The notes beneath the pieces were generated by a model, which did not search any database, was not told where the DNA came from, and saw only the letters and a program-made list of their open reading frames with translations. The translations under genes were made by a program, and so were the position numbers. Below, piece by piece: positions 30,352 through 40,121 of a DNA stretch of 41,962 bases. Origin of the DNA: Woeseiaceae bacterium (GTDB lineage Bacteria; Pseudomonadota; Gammaproteobacteria; Steroidobacterales; Woeseiaceae); the NCBI GenBank assembly GCA_013001045.1, contig JABDNG010000072.1, positions 1-41,962 on the forward strand, in the 5' to 3' direction. Numbering within the stretch: the first letter of the stretch is position 1; each line of letters starts with the position of its first letter.

Positions 30352-30843
30352 CTAGCGAGACTTTGCGTAGGGGTCGGTCGAGCCGTTGCCGACCAGTATG
30401 CGGGCCTCGAGCGCTTCCATTTCCGCGGCATCGGCATCCGTGTCGTGGTCGTAACCCAGCAGGTGCAGGGTGCCATGCACGAACATATGCGCCCAGTGAT
30501 CATCGGCCGATTTGCCCTGCTCGGCCGCCTCATCGCGCACGACGCCGGCACAAACCACGATATCACCCAGTACCTGGCTGGCCGCCTCCGGCAGCCCCGC
30601 GATGGGTCCGGCGGGAAACGACAGCACGTTGGTCGCTTTGTCCTTTTGCCGATAATCCCGGTTCAAAGCCTGTATTTCACCGGTATCGACCAATCGCACT
30701 GACACTTCAGTCTGATCAGCGAGGTTTCTTCCGGACTCCGCGACGGCTCTGGATACCCAGGATTCGATTTGCCGCACCGACGGCAGGTCCGCATCCGCAC
30801 ACGCGATCTGCACGTCAACCACAAGCGAGGTTTGCTTAGTCAC
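30352..30843 (-). CDS. ybeY: Endoribonuclease YbeY
   Basis: Single-strand-specific metalloendoribonuclease needed for 16S rRNA 3' maturation and 70S quality control. The 163-residue protein has the zinc motif HMFVHGTLHLLGYDHD (HGxxHLxGYDH) and the upstream NRDYRQKDKATNVLSFP block. The start is GTG at 30843, 9 bases after the phoH stop. The pairing of phoH (ybeZ) with ybeY is near universal in this phylum. The stop lies 16 bases before the inverted-repeat element. Confidence 0.96.
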   Translation of the reverse strand: MTKQTSLVVDVQIACADADLPSVRQIESWVSRAVAESGRNLADQTEVSVRLVDTGEIQALNRDYRQKDKATNVLSFPAGPIAGLPEAASQVLGDIVVCAGVVRDEAAEQGKSADDHWAHMFVHGTLHLLGYDHDTDADAAEMEALEARILVGNGSTDPYAKSR

Positions 30844-30852
30844 CTGATTGGG

Positions 30853-31836
30853 TCAGCCGGCCTGTTCGCTTTTTTCGTAGGCTGTGACGATGCGCTGCAC
30901 CAGCTGGTGCCGAACCACGTCTTTCGGCGTGAAATACGTAAACGCCACACCCTTGACGTCCGACAATACTTTAGTTGCGTTTTTGAGGCCGGACTGCTGA
31001 CCTGAGGGCAGGTCGATTTGCGTGATGTCTCCGGTGACAACAGCGCGCGATCCAAACCCGATCCGTGTCAGGAACATTTTCATTTGTTCGACGCTGGTAT
31101 TCTGAGCCTCATCCAGAATAACGAATGACTCGTTCAACGAACGTCCGCGCATGAACGCGAGCGGAGCAATCTCGATGACGTTTCGTTCGATCAGTCGCGT
31201 TACTCGCTCCGCGCCGATCATGTCGTAAAGAGCGTCGTACATCGGCCGCAGATACGGATCGACTTTCTGTGATAAATCGCCCGGCAGAAACCCCAGCCGC
31301 TCACCAGCTTCGACGGCGGGCCGAACGAGTACGATCCGACGGACCTGATCGTTCTCGAGCGAGTCGACAGCGCTCGCCACGGCGAGATAGGTTTTCCCTG
31401 TGCCCGCCGGCCCGATGCCGAAGGCCAGGTCATGCTGTTGTATGCTATTCATGTACGCGGTCTGGTTAGCACCGCGTGGCCGAATGAGTTTACGTCGCGT
31501 CTGAATAGTGAAGACGTCGTCGTCAAAATCTTCAGCTTCGGGTGGTGTCACATCCGCATCGTTCATGAAGGACTCCTGCAACAGCATATGCACACGTTCC
31601 GGGTCCAGCCGTTCATTGCCCGTCATTTCGAATAACGATAACAGTACGTCACCACCGACTTCGGCCGCGCCAGGGCGACCCGTCACGCGAAATCGATTTC
31701 CGCGGCTCGCGATCTCGACATCGAGGCGGCGTTCGATCTGCCGCAGGTGTTCATCAAATTGGCCACACAGATTGGCAAGGCGGCGGTTATCGGCGGGCTC
31801 GAGGACGATGTCCCGAGAAATCTGGACAGCATTCAA
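30853..31836 (-). CDS. ybeZ: PhoH-family ATPase (YbeZ/PhoL)
   Basis: Cytosolic ATPase that interacts with YbeY in ribosome maturation. The 327-residue protein shows the N-terminal KH-like region and the PhoH ATPase with Walker A GIGPAGTGKTYLAVA, Walker B ESFVILDEAQNTS and VVTGDITQIDLP. The start is TTG at 31836; this gives the opening NAVQISRDIVLEPADNRRLA, which aligns from the first residue with E. coli YbeZ. No good SD is visible. miaB is 118 bases upstream on the same strand. Confidence 0.95.
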   Translation of the reverse strand: MNAVQISRDIVLEPADNRRLANLCGQFDEHLRQIERRLDVEIASRGNRFRVTGRPGAAEVGGDVLLSLFEMTGNERLDPERVHMLLQESFMNDADVTPPEAEDFDDDVFTIQTRRKLIRPRGANQTAYMNSIQQHDLAFGIGPAGTGKTYLAVASAVDSLENDQVRRIVLVRPAVEAGERLGFLPGDLSQKVDPYLRPMYDALYDMIGAERVTRLIERNVIEIAPLAFMRGRSLNESFVILDEAQNTSVEQMKMFLTRIGFGSRAVVTGDITQIDLPSGQQSGLKNATKVLSDVKGVAFTYFTPKDVVRHQLVQRIVTAYEKSEQAG

Positions 31837-31869
31837 AATCTGTATTCAAAACCTCTGTGCAATAATCCG

Positions 31870-31886
31870 CCTGTCAGGAAGACAGG
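31870..31886 (-). other. Short hairpin between miaB and ybeZ
   Basis: CCTGTC-AGGAA-GACAGG is a perfect 6-bp stem with a 5-base loop in the 118-base gap between the miaB stop and the ybeZ start. There is no T tract after it, so a classical terminator is unlikely. It might be a processing site or part of a leader. Confidence 0.3.
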
Positions 31887-31954
31887 GGCGCTGCCGAGTC
31901 CGGCGATATACGTGACAAGGCATCTATCGGAGCAATAGACCATTGCCTGAGAGA

Positions 31955-33295
31955 TTACCCTGATGCGCGCGCCTTTGGAAGTACCAGCCTGCCACGCAGA
32001 GAATTGGGTAGCGCTTCCGTTATCACAACGTCGACAAACTGACCGATCCACGTTGGGTCAGCGTCGAAGTTCACCCAGCGGTTGTTCTCGGTTCGGCCCG
32101 CAAGCTGGCTCGCACTCTTCTTCGAGATCTTCTCGACCAACACCCGTTGCGTTGTACCCACCATCTTCTGACTGATCCCCAGGGCCTGCTGGTTAATACG
32201 CGCCTGCAGAATCTGAAGTCGCTGCTTCTTCACTTCCATGGACGTATCGTCGACGAGGCTGGCCGCGGGCGTCCCTGGCCGAGCGCTGTAGATAAAGCTG
32301 AATGACTGGTCAAAACCGATTTCCGCAATCAGGTTCATCAATGCCTCGAAGTCCTTGTCGGTTTCGCCCGGAAAACCAACGATAAAATCGGACGATAAGG
32401 AAATATCGGGGCGAGCCTCGCGCAGTTTTCGAATTTTCTGCTTGTACTCGAGAACCGTATGCCCTCGCTTCATTGCCGCGAGCACTCGATCGGAACCGTG
32501 CTGCACGGGCAAGTGCAAGTAGCTCGCAAGCTTAGGAACCTCGGCGTAGGCCTGAATCAGGCTGTCTGTAAATTCGACCGGGTGAGACGTTGTGAAGCGA
32601 ATCCGCTCGATGCCCTCGATGGCGGCTACGTAGTAAATCAGCGTTGCGAGGTCGGCGATCTCGCCGTCGTGCATCGGACCCCGATACGCGTTGACATTTT
32701 GACCCAGCAGGTTCACTTCGCAAACGCCCTGCAGCGCGAGGCTCGCGACTTCGGCGATGACATCATCGAAGGGACGGCTGATTTCTTCGCCGCGCGTATA
32801 CGGTACTACACAGAAACTGCAGTATTTGCTGCAGCCTTCCATGACGGAAACGAATGCTGTCGGACCTTCGGCACGCGGTTCCGGCAGTGAATCGAATTTC
32901 TCGATCTCCGGAAACGAAATATCGACGACCGGATTGCCCGTGCTTGCCGCGCCGTCAATCATCTCGGGCAAGCGGTGCAAGGTTTGCGGGCCGAACACAA
33001 CATCGACAAACGGGGCGCGCTTTGTAATGCCGTCACCTTCCTGGCTCGCGACACAGCCGCCGACACCGATTTTCACCTTCGGGTTCTTGTCCTTTAATGC
33101 ACGCCAGCGGCCGAGCTCAGAAAACACTTTTTCCTGCGCCTTCTCGCGAATGGAACAGGTATTCACGAGCAACAGATCGGCACTCTCCGGCCTGTCCGTC
33201 AATTCGTAGCCATGCGACTCGCGCAAGACGTCCGCCATCTTGTCCGAGTCATACTCGTTCATCTGGCAGCCCATGGTCTTGATGTACAGCTTCAC
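31955..33295 (-). CDS. miaB: tRNA-2-methylthio-N6-dimethylallyladenosine synthase
   Basis: Radical-SAM methylthiotransferase that modifies i6A37 of tRNAs reading UNN codons. The 446-residue protein has the N-terminal UPF0004 domain ([39 protein letters not shown]), the radical-SAM triad [14 protein letters not shown], and a C-terminal TRAM domain ending near [10 protein letters not shown]. The six cluster-binding cysteines are all visible. The start is GTG at 33295, overlapping the stop of a 43-codon frame as GTGA. miaB-ybeZ-ybeY-corC-lnt is the classical order. Confidence 0.97.
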   Translation of the reverse strand: MKLYIKTMGCQMNEYDSDKMADVLRESHGYELTDRPESADLLLVNTCSIREKAQEKVFSELGRWRALKDKNPKVKIGVGGCVASQEGDGITKRAPFVDVVFGPQTLHRLPEMIDGAASTGNPVVDISFPEIEKFDSLPEPRAEGPTAFVSVMEGCSKYCSFCVVPYTRGEEISRPFDDVIAEVASLALQGVCEVNLLGQNVNAYRGPMHDGEIADLATLIYYVAAIEGIERIRFTTSHPVEFTDSLIQAYAEVPKLASYLHLPVQHGSDRVLAAMKRGHTVLEYKQKIRKLREARPDISLSSDFIVGFPGETDKDFEALMNLIAEIGFDQSFSFIYSARPGTPAASLVDDTSMEVKKQRLQILQARINQQALGISQKMVGTTQRVLVEKISKKSASQLAGRTENNRWVNFDADPTWIGQFVDVVITEALPNSLRGRLVLPKARASG

Positions 33296-33423
33296 CGAAT
33301 AAAACCCATGCTCTCGAGTTTGACGAGTATACGATGTGCCGCCCGTTTCTCAGCCTCGGCCGCCGTTGGATCGAGATAGAGATCGTGTAGTTCGCCGCCC
33401 TGAGGCTCCTTGAACGCACCCAT
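33292..33423 (-). CDS. 43-residue ORF coupled to miaB
   Basis: A short frame from ATG at 33423 to a TGA that overlaps the miaB GTG start as GTGA. Upstream of the ATG are GGAA at 9 bases and AGAAG at 2 bases. The peptide opens [18 protein letters not shown], then an acidic/basic helix [19 protein letters not shown]. The [16 protein letters not shown] part faintly resembles the PHGGELVDL start of ATP sulfurylase, but it is too short to call. It could be a real small protein, a translational-coupling leader or a remnant. I put it at even odds. Confidence 0.42.
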   Translation of the reverse strand: MGAFKEPQGGELHDLYLDPTAAEAEKRAAHRILVKLESMGFIR

Positions 33424-33632
33424 TGCTTCTGTTTCCGGCTGTGGATCGGGGCAGAGGCTGCTTTTCGGCCGGCCCCACGTGGATTAGAGAGGCGCGCGAT
33501 CCTACACGAGCGGCACCCAACAGTCACGGCCCACAGGCGGCCGGAGCGCAAGTATTTGTCCGTACAGCGCCGGCCCGCGCGGGACTTTATGATCGGGGGT
33601 GGTATTCTCCGAACCAGGAGCGGTGACCAGCC

Positions 33633-34088
33633 ATGAACCTCATCGAATTCGCAGCACCCACAGCGGCAGCATTCCCGGGAATGACCGTCCGCGAGCTATT
33701 CACTGAGTGCGTGAAAGCGAATTCGGCGGTGCTGCCGTTCCAGGCAGCCAGCGGCAAGTTCACCGGCAGGGCGTCTATCCGCCATATTCTCGGCGAAGTC
33801 TGTATTCCCGAGGCCATGATCGAACACGCCAGGCTGCTTGGTGATACGATTACGGCGCTGCAGTTTCCGCCGATCAGGGAAAAGGAACTGCTCGATATGA
33901 CCATCGATGAATTCATCATCGAGGACATCCCGACAATAACGCCGGCGTCACCGATGGTGAAGGCCCTGGCGGTGATGCAAAGCTATAGCACAAGCTACCT
34001 GTTCGTGATTGACGACGAGCACAATTACCACGGCACACTGAGCACCGTGTCTCTGGCGCGCCGCTTCCTCGATCGGAATTCGCCATAG
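33633..34088 (+). CDS. CBS-domain protein
   Basis: A 151-residue cytosolic protein with two CBS-like halves. The second is clear: IPTITPASPMVKALAVMQSYSTSYLFVIDDEHNYHGTLSTVSLARRFL (about 95-145). The first is more degenerate (AVLPFQAASGKFTGRASIRHIL). CBS pairs bind adenosine nucleotides and regulate partners. The start is ATG at 33633 with AGGAG 12 bases upstream, a little far. The antiporter-like gene at 34118 follows after 29 bases, so this is likely its regulatory partner. Confidence 0.8.
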   Translation: MNLIEFAAPTAAAFPGMTVRELFTECVKANSAVLPFQAASGKFTGRASIRHILGEVCIPEAMIEHARLLGDTITALQFPPIREKELLDMTIDEFIIEDIPTITPASPMVKALAVMQSYSTSYLFVIDDEHNYHGTLSTVSLARRFLDRNSP

Positions 34089-34117
34089 ACGCGGAACTGC
34101 ACATCGATATCACCTCA

Positions 34118-35395
34118 GTGTGGGTGGCCACGGCCATCCTCGTCGCCGCATACGCGATGATCTTCAGCGAACGCCTGCATCGGACCTACGCCGCGCTGGC
34201 GGGCGCTGTCACCATGATCGTCGTCGGCGGCTGGATGGGCTTTTACACACAGGAAGAGGCGCTGACCGCTATAGACGCCAACACCATCGTATTGCTGATG
34301 AGCATGATGCTGCTGGTTGCACTGCTGCGCACAACGGGCATGTTCGAATACATGGCAATTCGTCTCGCGAAAGCGTCTGGCGGCAGCCCGGTACGACTGA
34401 TGCTTTACCTGGGAATAGCCGTCAGCGTGCTGAGCATGATCCTCGACAATGTCACTACGGTGATCATATTCGCCCCACTCACCATTCTCGTCACACGGCT
34501 GCTCAACCTGAACCCGGCGCCGTTTCTGATTGGGCAGGCCATGCTGTCGAACATCGGGGGTGCAGCGACACTCGTCGGCGACCCGCCGAATATCATGATC
34601 GGTAGCGCGGCGAACATAGACTTCCTCACATTTCTGATCAACATGGGGCCGCTGGCAACAGCGCCGTGGGTCGCGACCCTGCTGCTATTGTTGTTCTTTT
34701 TTCGCAAGGCGCTGCGGTCGCGTGGCGGTGAACAGGACCTCGTCGATCTCGACGAAAGCAAGGCCATTCAGGATCCTGCCTTGGTCAATCGCATGTTGGT
34801 GGTGATGGGCCTGGTCGTGATCCTGTTCTTCGCGCACCACAAGCTGCACTATTATCCGTCCTTCGTCAGCCTGATCGGACTCGCACTGGCGCTGCTGCTC
34901 GTGCGGCCGCAAGCCGACAAACTCGTCGACGAGGTGGACTGGTCTATCCTGCTGTTCTTCGCCTCACTGTTTGTCATCGTCGGCGGTGTCGAGGCAACCG
35001 GTTTGCTCGACGTCATCGGCGGCAAACTGGCAATAATGGCACGAGACCCGAACATGTTGCTTGTGACCGCGCTGGGACTCATGTGGATCGCCGCCATTCT
35101 CAGCGCGCTGATCGACAACATTCCGTTCACGGTGACCATGATTCCGATCATTGGCGCCTTGTCTGCCGAAGGTATTGACACAGGACCGCTGTGGTGGGCA
35201 CTGGCGATCGGTGTGGCGCTCGGCGGCAATGGCACCCATATAGGTGCGACGGCGAATATCGTCGTCGTTGCGCAGGCCGAGCGCAGCGGCGTGCCCGAGG
35301 CCAGGATCACCCCATTGCAGTGGCTGAAAGTTGGGCTGCCCGTTATGTTTTCGGGCCTGATCGTCGCAAGCGTTGCGTTTGCCCTGCTCTACTGA
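34118..35395 (+). CDS. ArsB/NhaD-type (IT superfamily) membrane transporter
   Basis: A 425-residue ion transporter with about eleven to twelve hydrophobic segments. The opening AMIFSERLHRTYAALAGA, the first inverted-repeat motif SMILDNVTTVIIFAPLT and the GGAATLVGDPPNIMIGS loop, and the second repeat ALIDNIPFTVTMIPII with GGNGTHIGATANIVVVAQAE are the paired signatures of the ArsB/NhaD/YbiR group. The substrate (Na+/H+, arsenite or organic anions) cannot be told from sequence alone. No arsR or arsC is nearby. The start is GTG at 34118, without an obvious SD. It converges on ssb with a 4-base gap. Confidence 0.88.
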   Translation: MWVATAILVAAYAMIFSERLHRTYAALAGAVTMIVVGGWMGFYTQEEALTAIDANTIVLLMSMMLLVALLRTTGMFEYMAIRLAKASGGSPVRLMLYLGIAVSVLSMILDNVTTVIIFAPLTILVTRLLNLNPAPFLIGQAMLSNIGGAATLVGDPPNIMIGSAANIDFLTFLINMGPLATAPWVATLLLLLFFFRKALRSRGGEQDLVDLDESKAIQDPALVNRMLVVMGLVVILFFAHHKLHYYPSFVSLIGLALALLLVRPQADKLVDEVDWSILLFFASLFVIVGGVEATGLLDVIGGKLAIMARDPNMLLVTALGLMWIAAILSALIDNIPFTVTMIPIIGALSAEGIDTGPLWWALAIGVALGGNGTHIGATANIVVVAQAERSGVPEARITPLQWLKVGLPVMFSGLIVASVAFALLY

Positions 35396-35399
35396 CCAA

Positions 35400-35861
35400 T
35401 CAGAAAGGAATATCGTCGTCGAAGTCGTCGGGCCCCGGCTGCGGCGGTGCACTGCTGCCTCCGCTTTTGCTACCACCCTTGCCGCCGCCCTTGCTGCCGC
35501 CGCCGAAGCTGCCGCCGCTGTCGCCGCGGCTACCCAGCATCTGCATCTCGTCGGCGATAATCTCGGTCGTATAGCGATCGTTGCCGTCCTGGCCCTGCCA
35601 CTTGCGTGTGCGCAGCTTGCCCTCGATGTAGACCTGCGAGCCTTTGCGCAGGTACTCGGCCGCGATTTCCGCCAGGCGATTGAACATCGCCACGCGATGC
35701 CATTCGGTGCGGTCTTTTTGCTCGCCGGTCTGCTTGTCTTTCCATGACTCGTTGGTAGCAACCGTGAAATTGGTAACGGCCGAACCGCTCGGCATGTAGC
35801 GCGTCTCGGGATCCTGTCCGAGATTACCAACGATGATGACTTTGTTTATTCCGCGGGCCAT
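35400..35861 (-). CDS. ssb: Single-stranded DNA-binding protein
   Basis: Essential ssDNA-binding protein for replication and repair. The 153-residue product has the OB fold (residues 4-108: [49 protein letters not shown]), a glycine/serine-rich linker (about 112-140), and the acidic tip DDFDDDIPF that recruits partner proteins. The start is ATG at 35861. It follows the MFS gene on the same strand by 125 bases; Pseudomonas aeruginosa has the same ssb-MFS-uvrA arrangement. A possible own -10 is TACAAT, complement of 35932-35937. Confidence 0.97.
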   Translation of the reverse strand: MARGINKVIIVGNLGQDPETRYMPSGSAVTNFTVATNESWKDKQTGEQKDRTEWHRVAMFNRLAEIAAEYLRKGSQVYIEGKLRTRKWQGQDGNDRYTTEIIADEMQMLGSRGDSGGSFGGGSKGGGKGGSKSGGSSAPPQPGPDDFDDDIPF

Positions 35862-35904
35862 ATCGGTCCCCTGCTCTCAGCTCAATGTTGTTTTGTTATG
35901 TGGC

Positions 35905-35919
35905 CCGCCGCGACGGCGG
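35905..35919 (-). other. GC-rich hairpin in the ssb leader
   Basis: CCGCCG-CGA-CGGCGG is a perfect 6-bp stem about 45 bases upstream of the ssb ATG. If transcription starts below the TACAAT at 35932-35937, it lies in the ssb 5' leader. A second small stem, GGGTA-AAAGC-TACCC, is at 35948-35962. Neither has a T tract, so their roles are unclear. Confidence 0.35.
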
Positions 35920-35986
35920 CGAGGGGGGACCATTGTAGAGCCTGAGAGGGTAAAAGCTACCCCGATTTCTGCATACAAGACCCGAA

Positions 35987-37171
35987 TTAGCCGGATTCCC
36001 GCCGCAAGCGCCCGAAGCCCTGCAGCGCCAGCCAGATTCCAGCCATGAGCGCACACACGAAGAACACGTCCGCGGGCCGGCCCTGGCCCAGGAAACGGCC
36101 GCCGATAAGGCCACCGGAGAATGCGCCCAGAAACTGCGCGCTCGAGAATACGCCGAGTGAGGCGCCGCGCACATCGTCGTCCGCGAGCTTCGACAGTCGT
36201 GCCGGCAGGCCGGCTTCGAGGAAATTGAAGCCGGCGAAATACAGTGCCAGCGCCATGAACACGGGGACGACCGAGAATCCCAGGAAGGTCAATGCCAGCT
36301 GCGCACCCAGAACCAGCGTGACAGCGATGCCAATAAGGCGGCCGCGTCCTTTGTGGTCGTCCCTGATGATCATGGGTACCGTAATGATCAGGGAGAGCAG
36401 CAGTGCGCCAACATACATCTTCCAGTGGTCCGTCAGCGCCATTTCCAGGCGATCGGTCAACAGGAATGGCAGCGCCACGAACGTCGCCGTCATTATCGCG
36501 TGTAGCAGGAAGACGTAAAAATCGATGCGCAGAAGGTCCGCACGCAAGGCCGGCAGCAGGCTCCAGCTTTCTCGATGCGCGGGGCGCGGAATCTCGGGCA
36601 ACAATCCGAGCAGCAGCCCGGCAACGATGGCAAGACCAGCCGCGATCCAAAACAGTGACTTCACGCCGAGTTGCGCCGCGATCAGCGGGCCGGCAACCAT
36701 CGCCACCATGAACGACAGGCCGATACCAATGCCGAATACCGCCATCGATCGGGTTCGGACTTGTTCTCGCGTCGCGTCGGTGATCAACGCGGTTAGCGTC
36801 GCCGAAATTGCGCCCGCGCCTTGCAGCAGGCGACCGGCGATGACGCCATAGATGGATTCGCTGAGTGCGGCGAGCACACTGCCGGCCGCAAAGATTGCGA
36901 GACCGAAAAGAATGACCGGGATACGTCCGATGCGATCGGACAGCGCGCCGAGCGGTATCTGGAAACCCGCCTGGGTAAGGCCATAGGCGCCGACGGCGAG
37001 ACCGATCAGGAGCGGCGTCGCGTTCTCGAGATCTGCAGCATGCAGCGACAGCACGGGCAACAGCGCAAACAAGCCAAACATGCGGATCATGGAAATCAGC
37101 GCAACGACGGCCACGGAGCGGCGCTCTGATGCGTGCATCGCGACTACGGTGACGGGGGTTTCAGAACTCAA
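35987..37171 (-). CDS. MFS transporter next to uvrA
   Basis: A 394-residue major facilitator with twelve predicted membrane helices. The loop 2-3 motif [16 protein letters not shown] and the [21 protein letters not shown] first helix match the sugar/drug-efflux MFS group found beside uvrA and ssb in Pseudomonas. The substrate is unknown. The start is TTG at 37171 with GGAAG 7 bases upstream (opening [17 protein letters not shown]); the next ATG is at 37138. A longer frame to 37390 would overlap uvrA and is not real. It is divergent from uvrA across 76 bases. Confidence 0.88.
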   Translation of the reverse strand: MSSETPVTVVAMHASERRSVAVVALISMIRMFGLFALLPVLSLHAADLENATPLLIGLAVGAYGLTQAGFQIPLGALSDRIGRIPVILFGLAIFAAGSVLAALSESIYGVIAGRLLQGAGAISATLTALITDATREQVRTRSMAVFGIGIGLSFMVAMVAGPLIAAQLGVKSLFWIAAGLAIVAGLLLGLLPEIPRPAHRESWSLLPALRADLLRIDFYVFLLHAIMTATFVALPFLLTDRLEMALTDHWKMYVGALLLSLIITVPMIIRDDHKGRGRLIGIAVTLVLGAQLALTFLGFSVVPVFMALALYFAGFNFLEAGLPARLSKLADDDVRGASLGVFSSAQFLGAFSGGLIGGRFLGQGRPADVFFVCALMAGIWLALQGFGRLRRESG

Positions 37172-37184
37172 ACTTGCACTTCCT

Positions 37185-37214
37185 TTGCGCCGTGGATGCG
37201 CGGCGGCGTATATT
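37185..37214 (+). promoter_or_regulatory. Candidate sigma-70 promoter of uvrA
   Basis: TTGCGC at 37185-37190 (4 of 6 to the -35 consensus) and TATATT at 37209-37214 (5 of 6 to the -10), with an 18-base spacer. It lies 33 bases before the uvrA start. It is on the strand and at the distance expected. Confidence 0.5.
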
Positions 37215-37219
37215 AGCAG
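37204..37219. promoter_or_regulatory. Degenerate LexA-box-like site
   Basis: CGGCGTATATTAGCAG agrees with the gammaproteobacterial SOS consensus CTGTATATATATACAG at 10 of 16 positions, including the CAG half-site. It overlaps the putative uvrA -10. The left half-site is CGG instead of CTG, so the match is weak. uvrA is LexA-controlled in E. coli, which is the reason to note it. Confidence 0.3.
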
Positions 37220-37247
37220 GTTGTTCGACGAACCTTGAATCCCTGTA

Positions 37248-40121
37248 ATGAAGTCCATTGACGGTTGCATAAATATCGGTGGCGCCAGGACCCACAACCT
37301 GCGCGACATCGACCTGAGCTTGCCGCGCGAGAGGCTGATCGTGCTCACCGGTCTATCGGGCTCAGGCAAGTCGTCGCTGGCATTTGACACGATATATGCC
37401 GAGGGCCAGCGCCGTTACGTCGAGTCGCTGTCCGCTTATGCGCGCCAGTTCCTGTCGATGATGGAGAAGCCCGACATCGATCATATCGACGGCCTCTCGC
37501 CGGCGATCTCGATCGAGCAGAAATCGACGTCGCACAACCCGCGCTCGACGGTCGGCACTGTCACTGAAATCTACGATTACCTGCGATTACTGTTCGCGCG
37601 CGCCGGCACGCCGCGTTGCCCGGATCACGACATCACGCTCGAAGCCCAGACCGTCAGCCAGATGGTCGATCAGGTACTGGAATTGCCGGAAGGCTCGCGC
37701 CTCATGCTGCTCGCACCGGTGGTCGCCGACCGCAAAGGCGAACACGTGCAGCTCATGGCCGACCTGCAGGCACAGGGCTTCATTCGTGCGCGCATAGACG
37801 GCGAAATCTACGAGCTCGATCAACCACCTGCGCTCGATCTGCGCAAGAAGCACAACATCGACGCAATCGTCGATCGCTTCAAGGTGAAGAATGACATTCG
37901 CCTGAGACTCGCAGAGTCATTTGAGACTGCGCTGCGACTCGCCGACGGGGTTGCTCGAATCGCGTGGATGAATGACGCCAAGCAGGAAGAGATCATCTTC
38001 TCCGATCGTTTCGCCTGCAATATCTGCGGCTACAGCCTGACAGAACTGGAACCCCGCCTGTTTTCTTTCAACAACCCGAGCGGTGCGTGTCCGGGCTGCG
38101 ACGGGCTTGGCGTGAAGCAGTTCTTTGACGCGGATCGTGTCGTGGTCAACCCCGGCCTGTCCCTCGCGGGCGGTGCGATCCGCGGCTGGGACAGAAAGAC
38201 GACCTACTATTACCAGATGATCCAGAGCCTGGCGTCGCACTACGGCTTCGATATCGAAACGCCGTTCAACGAGCTCTCGCGGAAACTGCAGGACGTCGTC
38301 CTGCAGGGTAGCGGCAAGGAGAAGATCGAGTTCTTCTATGCCAACTCGCGCGGCATGCAGGTCAAGAAGCTGCATCGCTTCGAGGGCGTGCTTCCCAACC
38401 TGGAGCGCCGCTACCGCGAAACCGAATCCGGCGCTGTGCGTGAGGAACTGTCGAAGTTCCTGAACAGCCAGGATTGCCCGGACTGCGATGGCACGCGCCT
38501 GAACCGAGCGGCCAGGCACGTCTTCGTCGCCGATCAGTCCCTGCCGGAAGTTACCAGCCTGTCCGTTGGACACGCACGCGACTTCTTTGACAACATGAAG
38601 CTGGACGGATGGCGAGCCACCGTTGCCGACAAGATCGTCAAGGAAATCAGTGCGCGCGTCGGCTTTTTGTCCGACGTCGGCCTCGATTACCTGTCACTCG
38701 ATCGCAGTGCCGAGACCTTGTCGGGCGGTGAAGCGCAGCGCATAAGGCTGGCGAGCCAGATCGGCTCAGGCCTGGTCGGCGTCATGTACATACTCGACGA
38801 GCCATCGATCGGGCTGCATCAGCGTGATAACCAACGCCTGCTCGGTACGCTGACCCACCTGCGCGATATCGGCAACACGGTAATCGTCGTCGAACACGAC
38901 GAGGAAGCCATACTGTCGGCCGATCACGTTGTGGATCTCGGTCCCGGCGCCGGCGTGCACGGCGGGCGGGTCGTAGCCCAGGGCACGCCTCAGGACATCA
39001 GGAGCGAACCGCGCTCGTTGACCGGACAGTACCTGTCGGGAAAACGAGCGATTGCCGTACCGAAAGAACGCACGCTGCCTGATCCTGATCGGCAAATCAC
39101 AATCGTCGGCGCTGCCGGCAACAATCTGAAGAACCTCGAGGCCAGTATTCCGGTCGGCCTCATGACCTGCATAACGGGCGTTTCCGGTTCCGGTAAATCA
39201 ACGCTCGTGAATGACACCTTGTACAAAGCCGTTTCCGAAGAATTGAATCGGGCGACCCGAAACCCGGCGCCGCACAAGGAAATTCGTGGCCTCGATCAGA
39301 TCGATCGCGTTATCGATATCAGCCAGAGCCCCATCGGGCGCACACCGCGCTCCAATCCCGCGACGTACAGCGGGCTATTCACCCCCATTCGCGAACTGTT
39401 TGCGGGCACGCAGGAATCGCGCTCGCGTGGCTACATGCCGGGACGCTTCAGTTTCAACGTAAAAGGTGGTCGCTGTGAAGCCTGCCAGGGTGACGGCGTC
39501 ATCAAAGTGGAAATGCATTTTCTCCCCGACGTGTATGTACCGTGCGATGTTTGTCGCGGAAAACGTTACAACCGCGAAACACTCGAGATTCGCTACAAAG
39601 GAAAGAACATCCACGAAGTGCTGGAGATGACCGTTGAAGATGCGGCCGAGTTCTTCCGCAATGTACCCGTGGTCGCGAGGAAGCTGCAGACGCTGATGGA
39701 CGTCGGCCTGACCTACATCCGGCTCGGTCAGAACGCGACGACCTTGTCGGGCGGTGAAGCACAGCGCGTGAAGCTCGCCAAGGAGCTCTCAAAGCGGGAC
39801 ACGGGTAACACGCTCTACATTCTCGATGAGCCGACGACGGGCCTGCACTTCCACGACATCGAACAGCTGCTCGGTGTACTGCACCGACTGCGCGACCACG
39901 GTAATACCGTCGTCGTCATCGAGCACAATCTCGACGTCATCAAGACGGCCGACTGGATCATCGACCTCGGCCCAGAAGGTGGCGATGGCGGCGGCCGGAT
40001 CATTGCAACGGGTTCACCGGAGACCGTTGCGTCAACCAAGGGTTCGTTCACGGGCGAATTCCTCAAACCGCTCGTCAAGCGCCCTCGCAAATCGCGCCGC
40101 GGCGCCACTGTCAGTGCGTAG
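37248..40121 (+). CDS. uvrA: Excinuclease ABC subunit A
   Basis: Damage-recognition ATPase of nucleotide excision repair. The 957-residue protein has both ABC modules: Walker [15 protein letters not shown] near residue 36 and [14 protein letters not shown] near 645, the ABC signatures [12 protein letters not shown] and [14 protein letters not shown], and Walker [15 protein letters not shown] and [14 protein letters not shown]. Zinc modules are CNICGYSL...CPGCDG and CEACQGDG...CDVCRG. The start is ATG at 37248 with no clear SD. The last 30 codons overlap the 3' end of the convergent ATP-grasp gene; its C-terminal tail [15 protein letters not shown] is basic and slightly long for the family. 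Confidence 0.98.
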   Translation: MKSIDGCINIGGARTHNLRDIDLSLPRERLIVLTGLSGSGKSSLAFDTIYAEGQRRYVESLSAYARQFLSMMEKPDIDHIDGLSPAISIEQKSTSHNPRSTVGTVTEIYDYLRLLFARAGTPRCPDHDITLEAQTVSQMVDQVLELPEGSRLMLLAPVVADRKGEHVQLMADLQAQGFIRARIDGEIYELDQPPALDLRKKHNIDAIVDRFKVKNDIRLRLAESFETALRLADGVARIAWMNDAKQEEIIFSDRFACNICGYSLTELEPRLFSFNNPSGACPGCDGLGVKQFFDADRVVVNPGLSLAGGAIRGWDRKTTYYYQMIQSLASHYGFDIETPFNELSRKLQDVVLQGSGKEKIEFFYANSRGMQVKKLHRFEGVLPNLERRYRETESGAVREELSKFLNSQDCPDCDGTRLNRAARHVFVADQSLPEVTSLSVGHARDFFDNMKLDGWRATVADKIVKEISARVGFLSDVGLDYLSLDRSAETLSGGEAQRIRLASQIGSGLVGVMYILDEPSIGLHQRDNQRLLGTLTHLRDIGNTVIVVEHDEEAILSADHVVDLGPGAGVHGGRVVAQGTPQDIRSEPRSLTGQYLSGKRAIAVPKERTLPDPDRQITIVGAAGNNLKNLEASIPVGLMTCITGVSGSGKSTLVNDTLYKAVSEELNRATRNPAPHKEIRGLDQIDRVIDISQSPIGRTPRSNPATYSGLFTPIRELFAGTQESRSRGYMPGRFSFNVKGGRCEACQGDGVIKVEMHFLPDVYVPCDVCRGKRYNRETLEIRYKGKNIHEVLEMTVEDAAEFFRNVPVVARKLQTLMDVGLTYIRLGQNATTLSGGEAQRVKLAKELSKRDTGNTLYILDEPTTGLHFHDIEQLLGVLHRLRDHGNTVVVIEHNLDVIKTADWIIDLGPEGGDGGGRIIATGSPETVASTKGSFTGEFLKPLVKRPRKSRRGATVSA

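Noticed and set aside
31930..32020. TPP-riboswitch-like words (CTGAGA, TACCC, CCAGC) on the plus strand
   Set aside because: They fall at the 3' end of the miaB coding region, the core GAACCTGAT word is missing, and no thiamine gene follows.
37172..37390. Longer N-terminus for the MFS gene
   Set aside because: It would overlap uvrA on the opposite strand, is not hydrophobic, and the TTG at 37171 has a properly spaced GGAAG.
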